Shown piece after piece: positions 8,582 through 14,894 of a DNA stretch of 64,000 nucleotides (position 1 is the stretch's first letter; every line of letters starts with the position of its first letter). The stretch covers positions 1 to 64,000 of the forward strand of contig CAZVPF010000014.1 of NCBI GenBank assembly GCA_964628195.1. The letters run 5' to 3'. Source of the stretch: CAZVPF01 sp964628195. Lineage in GTDB: Bacteria > Planctomycetota > Phycisphaerae > Sedimentisphaerales > Anaerohalosphaeraceae. The position numbers and the translations under genes are program-made. The notes under the pieces were generated by a model, which ran no database searches, was not told where the DNA came from, and was given only the letters and a program-made list of their open reading frames with translations.

Positions 8582-9646
8582 ATGACCACGGAAGGAATAA
8601 CCGAACCGTCGAAAACATCACCTGTAAAAGGTGCCTCGATAGGCAGCGCAGGCGCAAAAGTTCTCCGCCTTGCCGCTTACGCTTTAATTATTTACAGCGC
8701 TTTTGCAAGCTACCTGGCCCAGCCGTGCCTTGACAAGTTTTCCGGGGTTGAGTATCTAATCCCGGCATACTGGGTCATCTCCGCGATGGGCTGCTTTCTG
8801 CTTTGCCGCCGATGGGTGGGCGTGTTCTGGGCCGACCTTGTCGCCGGTCTTGTTTATGGTTTTTCGCCGCTGGTGCTGGGCTTTTCCACTTACCACCCTA
8901 TCGCCGGGGCCATCTGCTGCATAATGGTCTGGGGCCTGCTGCCCGCGGTTTACTGGCCGGTCGGCAAAAAACAGACCCTGTACAACCGTCTTGTCACCAT
9001 TGCCCTGGCCGCTGTGCCCCTGGTAATAATAATCGGCATCTTCAGGCTCGGCGCAGAGCCGGCTTTCGGGGCGTATTTTCCACTGCCGAAAACCGCCTCG
9101 CTTGAAATAAACAACCTGCCGGCCCTGCTTAGCCCCCTGCTGTTCGAGCCCCATAACTTCCTGCTGAGCTTTTACCATGTCCCCCTTTGCATCGCGGCGC
9201 TGGGGCTTATAATTTATATCCTCTCTCGAAGACGTTTCATTATCATTGTCGCCTGCGTCGCTGTGGCGATGGCATTTTATAAACCCGTTCTAATGGTCAG
9301 CCCCGTCGTATGGGCACTGATCGCGGTCCTGTTCGTAAGCGTTCTTGCAGGGATCGGCTGCCAGGCCATTGCCTGGTCAGGCAAAGCCGACGGGCCGTGG
9401 GTGCTGGTTTGCGCAGCTTTGGCGGGGGTTCTTGCGATAATCTCATACCTCGCGGGTCTGCGATACGACAAAGAATTTTACGATGCGGCACACTTTTACC
9501 TGCTGGCGATTTTTATGATCCTCAGTATACACTTCATCTCAAGGGCATCGGTAAGATGGCACCCCCTGCGGTGGATGCTGATATGCTCAGCCGTCGGTCT
9601 GGATGTATTGATCGGCGCCCGGACAATGGTCGACAGCCTGTTTTGA
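8582..9646 (+). CDS. Polytopic membrane protein of unknown function
   Basis: I do not recognise this 354-residue protein. After about 25 polar residues it has roughly ten hydrophobic segments (for example LAAYALIIYSAFASYLAQ, ICCIMVWGLLPAVYW, FIIIVACVAVAMAFY, WVLVCAALAGVLAIISYL), with few charged residues between them. It starts 13 bp after the purM stop and so is probably co-transcribed with purF-purM. It ends 24 bp before the convergent UDG gene. A transport or glycosyltransferase-like role is possible but not shown by any motif. Confidence 0.75.
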   Translation: MTTEGITEPSKTSPVKGASIGSAGAKVLRLAAYALIIYSAFASYLAQPCLDKFSGVEYLIPAYWVISAMGCFLLCRRWVGVFWADLVAGLVYGFSPLVLGFSTYHPIAGAICCIMVWGLLPAVYWPVGKKQTLYNRLVTIALAAVPLVIIIGIFRLGAEPAFGAYFPLPKTASLEINNLPALLSPLLFEPHNFLLSFYHVPLCIAALGLIIYILSRRRFIIIVACVAVAMAFYKPVLMVSPVVWALIAVLFVSVLAGIGCQAIAWSGKADGPWVLVCAALAGVLAIISYLAGLRYDKEFYDAAHFYLLAIFMILSIHFISRASVRWHPLRWMLICSAVGLDVLIGARTMVDSLF

Positions 9647-9670
9647 CAATCCTGCCGGGCTTGAATACAT

Positions 9671-10432
9671 CTATTTTGCAGGCGGCTCGATATCCAGCAG
9701 ATTCATCACCTTTTGCACGTCCTCCCACACCCGCTGGCGCGTGTCCCGGGTGTAGTTTCGCAGCAGGTATGCCGGGTGATACGTCGCCATAAGCTTTATC
9801 GGCTCGGTGTCCGGGCCGGGGTAATAATCATGGAACGTGCCGCGGAGCCTGCCTATCGCCTGGTTAGTATCGAGAAGTGTCCTTGCGGCATGTGCGCCAA
9901 GCGCAATAATCACCTCCGGTTCGATAATTCTGAGCTGCTGCTGAAGATACGGCAGACAGGCGATTATCTCCTCAGGCCTCGGGTCGCGGTTGCCGGGCGG
10001 GCGGCACTTAAGAATATTGCAGATATATACATCCCGCCGCTCAAGCCCCATCGCGTTTATTATCTTCGTAAGCAGCTTACCGGCCCTTCCGACAAATGCC
10101 AGCCCCTGGGCATCCTCATCACCGCCCGGGGCCTCACCGACAAAGGCGATCCTCGCGTCGGGGCTGCCCTGCCCGGGAACAGCGTTTAGCCTGCTCTTTC
10201 CAAGCTGACAGCAGCAGCAGCCGTTCACATCCCGCGCAATATCCTCAAGGGCCTGGGCCTTGTCTTTGGCGACCGAAGTTTCGGCCGCTGCTTCGTAACC
10301 CGCCGACTCAGCAGGCTGAGTGCACACGGAATTGAGCGTGAAATCCCCGGTCAAAAACTGGTCGATCTCAAGATGCTGTCGAATAACTTTTTTTATATCC
10401 GGTCTCTTAGTATTTTCATTTGACTTTGCCAT
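9671..10432 (-). CDS. Family 4 uracil-DNA glycosylase (Fe-S)
   Basis: Removes uracil from DNA to start base-excision repair. The 253-residue protein has an N-terminal extension of about 70 residues. It then has CCCCQLGKSR, motif A GEAPGGDEDAQGLAFVGRAG, CNILKCRPPGNRDP and motif B TYHPAYLLRN. The cysteine pattern (one pair near 72-75, another in CNILKC) fits the [4Fe-4S] family-4/5 enzymes, and GEAPG with HPA places it in family 4. It is divergent from the HAD phosphatase. The extension resembles those fused to phage-type Pol-associated UDGs but has no motif I know. Confidence 0.9.
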   Translation of the reverse strand: MAKSNENTKRPDIKKVIRQHLEIDQFLTGDFTLNSVCTQPAESAGYEAAAETSVAKDKAQALEDIARDVNGCCCCQLGKSRLNAVPGQGSPDARIAFVGEAPGGDEDAQGLAFVGRAGKLLTKIINAMGLERRDVYICNILKCRPPGNRDPRPEEIIACLPYLQQQLRIIEPEVIIALGAHAARTLLDTNQAIGRLRGTFHDYYPGPDTEPIKLMATYHPAYLLRNYTRDTRQRVWEDVQKVMNLLDIEPPAK

Positions 10433-10501
10433 GTAAGGATTTTAACCAGATAACCGCCAAATTCAATGAAAAACCATTGACCGATATGATCGTATTAAGG
10501 A

Positions 10502-10531
10502 TTGATAAACCGGACTTGCAAGTGTTATAAT
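10502..10531 (+). promoter_or_regulatory. Sigma-70 promoter of the HAD-LolA-like genes
   Basis: TTGATA (10502-10507), 18-bp spacer, perfect TATAAT (10526-10531), about 43 bp before the start codon at 10574. Confidence 0.65.
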
Positions 10532-10573
10532 ATTGCAAATAAGCTTATTTAGAGAGTCTTAGAGAGTGATTAT

Positions 10574-11170
10574 ATGAACATTGACACAATTATATTCGAT
10601 CTTGACGGGACGATAACCGAGCCTTTCCTCGATTTTGACCGTATAAGGTCCGACATGGGCATCGCAAAAGACGGCGGATCCATACTCGAACTGCTCGAAA
10701 CAATGCCCGAGCAGGAAAAAGAAAAGTGCCTTGAAATACTTGACCGCCATGAAAAAACCGCCGTCGAAAGGTCAACGCTAAATGACGGTGCGAAAGAAAC
10801 CATAGAGAAACTCCGTCATATGTCGCTGAAAATAGGCTTATTGACGCGAAATACGCGTCAAAATGCACTCGCGGTCTGCGAAAAACACGGCCTCAACTTC
10901 GATGCAATAATAGACCGTAACGACGGACCGGTTAAACCCGATGCGTTTGGAGTAATGAGCCTTTGCAAACAGTTCAACACCGCCCCGGCACGCGCCTTTG
11001 TCGTAGGCGATTATCTTCACGACCTGCTCGCGGCAAAAGCAGCAGGTGCGACAGCGGTCCTGATCGCAAACCATAAAAACTGTGACCAGTTCAAAGAGCA
11101 CGCGGATTTCGTCATCCATTCGCTCCGCGAACTGCCCGAACTAATAACCAATTGCAGGGAAAACAAATGA
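10574..11170 (+). CDS. HAD-superfamily phosphatase
   Basis: Predicted phosphomonoesterase of 198 residues. Motif I is DLDGTITEPF (Asp10 nucleophile, Asp12 acid/base); motif II is GLLTRNT; motif III/IV is KPDAFG...VVGDYLHDLLAAKAAGA. The inserted cap after motif I is small and helical, as in phosphoglycolate phosphatase-like (Gph/PpaX) members. The substrate cannot be assigned. The GAGAGTGA just upstream of ATG 10574 is the likely ribosome site. The stop overlaps the next start as ATGA, so the two are translationally coupled. Confidence 0.88.
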   Translation: MNIDTIIFDLDGTITEPFLDFDRIRSDMGIAKDGGSILELLETMPEQEKEKCLEILDRHEKTAVERSTLNDGAKETIEKLRHMSLKIGLLTRNTRQNALAVCEKHGLNFDAIIDRNDGPVKPDAFGVMSLCKQFNTAPARAFVVGDYLHDLLAAKAAGATAVLIANHKNCDQFKEHADFVIHSLRELPELITNCRENK

Positions 11171-11952
11171 AATTATTAACCGCTTTACTCGCATTATTTC
11201 TTATCGCCGAAACCGCAACTGCCGTATGTCCCGCAAAGTGCTGCCCCGAACCGGCGCGGGAGGAAAAACAGCAAACGGACCCCGTCACTGAAATACTTGA
11301 AAAACTCGACCAGGCAACGAAGGATTTGAAAACCTACCAGGCCCGGATCGATTACCTGTTCATACAGGACCCTGAGCTGCTCGATTCCCGTACCCTGCGC
11401 AAAGGCAATTTACTTTATAAAAAACAGGAAAAACAAAGCTTGCTGAGGATAAACTTTGACACGATAAGCTACGACGACGGAGAGCAGCTCAATCGCAAAG
11501 AGCAGTACATTTTTGACGGAGTGTGGCTGGTCAAAATTGATTATCACCTGAAAAATATTGACAGATACGAAATTTCCGAGCCCCAGAAGCCAGTCGAAGT
11601 TTTTGAATATATCGGCGATTATCTGCCAATAATCGGCTTTTCAGACAGCAACTCACTTTCCGACGACTTTAATATTGAGATAATAGAGAAAGACGAAGAG
11701 CCTGCAAATACAACCCATCTTGCCCTTTTTCCCAAAAAAACCACCGAATATGGAAAAGAATACAAAAAAATAGAAATATTTATAGATAAAACCACAAATT
11801 TACCGGTGCAAATAGTATCCGTGGAGAAAGAGGGCAATGTCCACAAAATCGCCTTAAATAAGGCAATAATTGATAAAAAAATAGAAAACACCGTTTTTAA
11901 GGTTGCAAAGCCGGATAATTTTAGTGAGAATATCCACAGTAAAGAAAAATAG
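11167..11952 (+). CDS. Secreted LolA-like outer-membrane lipoprotein carrier family protein
   Basis: A 261-residue exported protein. An N-terminal signal peptide (MKLLTALLALFLIAETATA) is followed by a cysteine-rich stretch (CPAKCCPEP). The body has alternating short strands with the pattern of the LolA/LolB fold: KDLKTYQARIDYLF, KGNLLYKK, YIFDGVWLVKIDY, IEIFIDKTTNLPVQIV. In planctomycetes such proteins are often annotated as outer-membrane lipoprotein-sorting proteins. The start at 11167 gives the ATGA overlap with the HAD gene and a clean signal peptide; a GTG/ATG at 11152 is less likely. Confidence 0.7.
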   Translation: MKLLTALLALFLIAETATAVCPAKCCPEPAREEKQQTDPVTEILEKLDQATKDLKTYQARIDYLFIQDPELLDSRTLRKGNLLYKKQEKQSLLRINFDTISYDDGEQLNRKEQYIFDGVWLVKIDYHLKNIDRYEISEPQKPVEVFEYIGDYLPIIGFSDSNSLSDDFNIEIIEKDEEPANTTHLALFPKKTTEYGKEYKKIEIFIDKTTNLPVQIVSVEKEGNVHKIALNKAIIDKKIENTVFKVAKPDNFSENIHSKEK

Positions 11953-11970
11953 AATATATCAGGGGTCAAG

Positions 11971-12447
11971 ATGGCTAACGGACTGGTTATTTATTACTCG
12001 AGAAGCGGCAACACGAAACAGATGGCGACACTGATCGCCGAAGCAATGGACCAGGCAGGGGTGCCTACCAAATGCAAATCGGTAGATGAAACAAAAGTCG
12101 ATGATCTGCTAAAAGCCGACGCGATAGTTGTCGGCTCGCCTACATATTACGGAAGAATGGCTGCCCCGATCGCCCAGTTGTTCGATGAATCGGTAAGTAA
12201 ACACGGAAAGCTGGACGGCAAGATCGGCGGAGCTTTCAGCAGTTCGGCCAACATAGGCGGAGGAAATGAAACAACGGTCATGAATATCATCAGCACCCTT
12301 TTGATACATGGAATGATTGTACAGGGCGACCCCCAGGGGGACCATTACGGCCCTGTTTCAATAGGAAAACCCGACGACAGAGTGTCAAATCAGTGTAAAA
12401 GACGCGGCCAGAGAATTGCGGAACTCGCAAGAAAGATGTATCCCTGA
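11971..12447 (+). CDS. Flavodoxin / WrbA-like FMN protein
   Basis: FMN-binding electron-transfer or quinone-reductase protein of 158 residues. The phosphate-binding loop is YYSRSGNTKQMA (residues about 8-19). The isoalloxazine loops are GSPTYYGRMAAP and AFSSSANIGGGNETT, the latter typical of WrbA-like NAD(P)H:quinone oxidoreductases. It is shorter than WrbA (about 200 residues), so flavodoxin-family is the safer call. It starts 18 bp after the LolA-like gene and ends 58 bp before the Hc1-like gene. Confidence 0.88.
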   Translation: MANGLVIYYSRSGNTKQMATLIAEAMDQAGVPTKCKSVDETKVDDLLKADAIVVGSPTYYGRMAAPIAQLFDESVSKHGKLDGKIGGAFSSSANIGGGNETTVMNIISTLLIHGMIVQGDPQGDHYGPVSIGKPDDRVSNQCKRRGQRIAELARKMYP

Positions 12448-12505
12448 CCCGTTAAAAGACAGTTTTAATCCTAATAACTTTATTAGCTTGCGTGGAGGTC
12501 AATCA

Positions 12506-12679
12506 ATGCAGGAATATGAACAACTCAAGACATTGGTAAGTGAGATCGAAATTGATATTAACAAGGCACAAGGCGGCAACAAGGCTGCCGGCACAAGGGT
12601 AAGAAAACAGATGCAGCAAATCAAGCAGGCTGCACAGGCTGTCAGGAACAAGGTCCTCGAAATTCGCACCGTAGACTAA
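12506..12679 (+). CDS. Histone H1-like protein of the Hc1 type
   Basis: A 57-residue basic protein: MQEYEQLKTLVSEIEID, then NKAAGTRVRKQMQQIKQ, ending EIRTVD. The NKAAGTRVRK core matches the N-terminal part of chlamydial Hc1 and its short planctomycetal relatives, which bind DNA non-specifically. It lacks the long lysine/alanine tail of chlamydial Hc1, and its own charge is modest, so a chromatin role is inferred from family only. The start is the ATG at 12506 with a perfect GGAGGT at 12494-12499; an in-frame upstream extension overlaps the flavodoxin gene and is rejected. Confidence 0.85.
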   Translation: MQEYEQLKTLVSEIEIDINKAQGGNKAAGTRVRKQMQQIKQAAQAVRNKVLEIRTVD

Positions 12680-12704
12680 GTTCCTTAAAAATCAAAAAAT
12701 ATGA

Positions 12705-12743
12705 AGCAGGGTCGGCAACGCCAAGAGTAAGTCTGCGCCTGCT
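12705..12743 (+). promoter_or_regulatory. Stem-loop between the Hc1-like gene and fabZ
   Basis: AGCAGG (12705-12710) can pair with CCTGCT (12738-12743), enclosing a small GGC-AAC-GCC hairpin. There is no T-run, so it is not an obvious terminator. It could stabilise the upstream mRNA or be fortuitous. Confidence 0.3.
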
Positions 12744-12787
12744 GTGAATCAATCATAAATGAATCCTTATGTTAGCAGAGGGTCCGT

Positions 12788-13261
12788 ATGCCTCCGGCAC
12801 AAATTATAGATCTTTCAAAAATAGACCTTGATCACATTGAATTCGACCGGGTTGAGATAGAAAAATTCATCCCCCAAACCTACGAAATGGCTCAGCTTGA
12901 CGGTGTTTACTGGTATGACCCGGAAAATCATTACTGTGTCGGCTACAAGGACATAACCGATAACGAATTCTGGATCCGCGGTCACATACCCGGCAGGCCA
13001 ATCATGCCGGGTGTAATAATGATCGAATGCGCCGCCCAGCTGAGCAGTTTTTACATGAAAAGAATCGTGGAACTCAAAGGCTTTCTTGGTTTTTCCGGAA
13101 TTGAAAACGCCAAGTTCCGCGGCACTGTTGTTCCCGGCGACAGGCTCTACATACTCGGTCATATCACCAAGATCCGCAGCAGGCAGTTCACGGCATACGC
13201 CCAGGGTTATGTTAATGATAAAATGGTCTTCGAGAGCAATATATCCGGAATGGTGGTGTAA
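12788..13261 (+). CDS. fabZ: 3-hydroxyacyl-ACP dehydratase, FabZ type
   Basis: Hot-dog-fold dehydratase of fatty-acid elongation, 157 residues. The active-site segment GHIPGRPIMPGVIMIE matches the family GHFPxxPVMPGV motif, with the catalytic His, and E in the following helix is retained. The N-terminal half is longer than E. coli FabZ (DLDHIEFDRVEIEKFIPQ), a form common in planctomycetes; a specialised dehydratase for another acyl-ACP pathway is possible since no other fab genes are near. GAGGGTCC precedes the ATG. Confidence 0.85.
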   Translation: MPPAQIIDLSKIDLDHIEFDRVEIEKFIPQTYEMAQLDGVYWYDPENHYCVGYKDITDNEFWIRGHIPGRPIMPGVIMIECAAQLSSFYMKRIVELKGFLGFSGIENAKFRGTVVPGDRLYILGHITKIRSRQFTAYAQGYVNDKMVFESNISGMVV

Positions 13262-13267
13262 ACTGCG

Positions 13268-14458
13268 GTGTGCCCGGAAGCTGACCCAGATGCCCTGAAA
13301 CAATCTTTTTTTGATTCACACACACCGGCCGAGAAGCCCGGACAAATTTCGACCGACAGAGGAATACTGCTCTTTGCGGATCATCATGGTCGCCCCATAG
13401 TTATTATCACCGCTGGTAATATGCGGCGAACCGCCCGGGCAAGGCTCGCCAGTCCCGAAGAAGCTTCCAAAAAAGCGGACATCGCATCGATCAGTGCAAC
13501 AGTACACTCGCGCTTATGCTATAACGACTTTGAAACACAGCTTTATTACAACCGGGCCGTCCGAAGTCTAATGCCGCATCTGGTCGATGAACTTATCAGG
13601 CCCCCCCGCCTGCATTACCTGAGCATCGACCCTGAAAAAACATGGCCGCGACTGCAGGGACATACAACACCACCGGCAGGCAATGCCCTTGTCTGCTCGG
13701 GACCTGTCGGCACATCCGCAGCAGCAAACGAACTGATCGACGCCATCCTTTACGCTTACGGGCTCTGCAGAAGGCACGATCTCGCACAGGACCCCGAAAA
13801 GGCCCGTTCCTGCCCTTATCTGCAGATGGAACTTTGCCCTGCGCCGTGCGTGGGAAACATTTCCATGCAGCATTATAAAGAAAGTGTGCGCCAGGCACTG
13901 CCCGTGGTTAAGGGAGGGCTTGAAACGCTGAAAAACCGTCTCGATAAACTCATGACCGAATGCTCAGCGAACCTTCAGTTCGAAAAGGCCCAGCAGATAA
14001 AGGAAAGGATAAACTCGCTCGAAAGGAAAAGGCGCGGCGAGTACCGCTGGCTCAATGACTTGTCGAAACTGCGTATACTGCACATAGACAAACACGCACG
14101 TGTAACCAACCCAAAAGACAAGCGAAAAAAGCTCGACACTTTTCAATACTATATCATTACCGCCCATTCCGTGACCGAAGGACACAACTTCCTGCCGGAT
14201 GACATTGAAAAAGTCGTCGATGAAATCCAAAAAAAGGCCGCAAACGGACTAAAAGAAGATAATCCGAATGAGGGTCTTGAGACAGCAGGATACTTTTTGT
14301 TCCGCAAGGAACCGCCCGGGCTGTGGCTGGATATAAGCGACGGCAAGAGCCTGCCCGCTATCGAAAAAATAAAAGAAAAAATGTGCAAAAAATTTGACCG
14401 GACCATTTTTCAGCAGCCCAATCCCTTAGAAAAAGAAACCGGCCGTCCCGGTGCATGA
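13268..14458 (+). CDS. UvrC-like protein with degenerate GIY-YIG domain
   Basis: A 396-residue relative of the excinuclease subunit UvrC. Residues about 31-60 (GILLFADHHGRPIVIITAGNMR) align by eye with the UvrC GIY-YIG core, but GIY has become GIL and YIG has become IIT, so the nuclease tyrosines are gone. The cysteine segment RSCPYLQMELCPAPC (about 180-195) and a UVR motif (LQFEKAQQIKERINSLE, about 235-252) are preserved. The endonuclease-V-like half and HhH domains of UvrC are absent. The start is GTG at 13268, seven bases after the fabZ stop. A role in DNA binding or UvrB contact without cutting is inference. Confidence 0.65.
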   Translation: MCPEADPDALKQSFFDSHTPAEKPGQISTDRGILLFADHHGRPIVIITAGNMRRTARARLASPEEASKKADIASISATVHSRLCYNDFETQLYYNRAVRSLMPHLVDELIRPPRLHYLSIDPEKTWPRLQGHTTPPAGNALVCSGPVGTSAAANELIDAILYAYGLCRRHDLAQDPEKARSCPYLQMELCPAPCVGNISMQHYKESVRQALPVVKGGLETLKNRLDKLMTECSANLQFEKAQQIKERINSLERKRRGEYRWLNDLSKLRILHIDKHARVTNPKDKRKKLDTFQYYIITAHSVTEGHNFLPDDIEKVVDEIQKKAANGLKEDNPNEGLETAGYFLFRKEPPGLWLDISDGKSLPAIEKIKEKMCKKFDRTIFQQPNPLEKETGRPGA

Positions 14459-14483
14459 GATGATAAAAAAATCCCCCCGAAAT

Positions 14484-14518
14484 AAAAAAAGGCAGGCACG
14501 ATTATTCGCACCTGCCTG
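14484..14518 (-). terminator. Intrinsic terminator after tRNA-Glu
   Basis: On the minus strand AGGCAGGTGCG pairs with CGTGCCTGCCT (inner positions as G-U pairs), followed by seven T. It starts 9 bp after the tRNA 3' end and ends the ferredoxin/tRNA transcript. Confidence 0.9.
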
Positions 14519-14526
14519 AAACTCAA

Positions 14527-14601
14527 TAGCCCCAAGGGGATTCGAACCCCTGTTGCCGGGTTGAAAACCCGGTGTCCTAGACCTGCCTAGACGATGGGGC
14601 C
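14527..14601 (-). tRNA. tRNA-Glu (anticodon TTC)
   Basis: The minus strand folds into a standard cloverleaf. The acceptor stem is GGCCCCA with TGGGGCT (G1-U72 wobble), the D arm reads TCGTCTAGGCAGGTCTAGGAC, and the anticodon stem-loop CCGGG-TTTTCAA-CCCGG carries TTC. The T arm is CAGGGGTTCGAATCCCCTT and the discriminator base is A. The CCA end is not encoded. It begins 9 bp after the ferredoxin stop codon. Confidence 0.96.
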
Positions 14602-14610
14602 ACAGGACGG

Positions 14611-14781
14611 TTAGTCCATGCTGATAGCCTCTACAGGGCACTCATCAACACAAACACCGCAGTCAACACAGTTCTCGTTGACAAACGCTTTTCCGTCTTT
14701 CATTTCGATAGCTTCACTGGGGCAAGCCTCAACACATGCTTCGCAACCAGTGCATTTTCCAGTATCTACTTTCGCCGGCAT
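14611..14781 (-). CDS. Small 2x[4Fe-4S] ferredoxin
   Basis: Soluble electron carrier of 56 residues with two clostridial-type binding motifs, CTGCEACVEACPSEA and CVDCGVCVDECPVEA. It could carry electrons for pyruvate oxidation, the radical-SAM maturases or hydrogenase. The start is the ATG at 14781 (MPAKVDTGK) with AAAGGA seven bases upstream; a five-codon upstream extension has no ribosome site. It shares its transcript with tRNA-Glu, which begins 9 bp downstream. Confidence 0.93.
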   Translation of the reverse strand: MPAKVDTGKCTGCEACVEACPSEAIEMKDGKAFVNENCVDCGVCVDECPVEAISMD

Positions 14782-14828
14782 TATAAATCCTTTCAAAAAA
14801 TTAGCACCATGTTTTAAAATAGATAGAG

Positions 14829-14857
14829 AATTTACAGTCTATATACGATATTTACAA
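14829..14857 (-). promoter_or_regulatory. Promoter of ferredoxin and tRNA-Glu
   Basis: On the minus strand TTGTAA (14857-14852), 17-bp spacer, TAAATT (14834-14829). No second promoter is apparent between the ferredoxin stop and the tRNA. Confidence 0.55.
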
Positions 14858-14894
14858 GGATATTTCGAGAAAAAATACAAATTCCCGGAATTTT

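Noticed and set aside
12416..12505. Upstream extension of the Hc1-like gene
   Set aside because: It overlaps the flavodoxin gene and lacks a ribosome site, whereas GGAGGT stands directly before the ATG at 12506.
13268..14458. Frameshifted or truncated uvrC pseudogene
   Set aside because: The frame is uninterrupted, begins just after fabZ and keeps the cysteine and UVR motifs; the neighbouring DNA shows no relic of the missing half.
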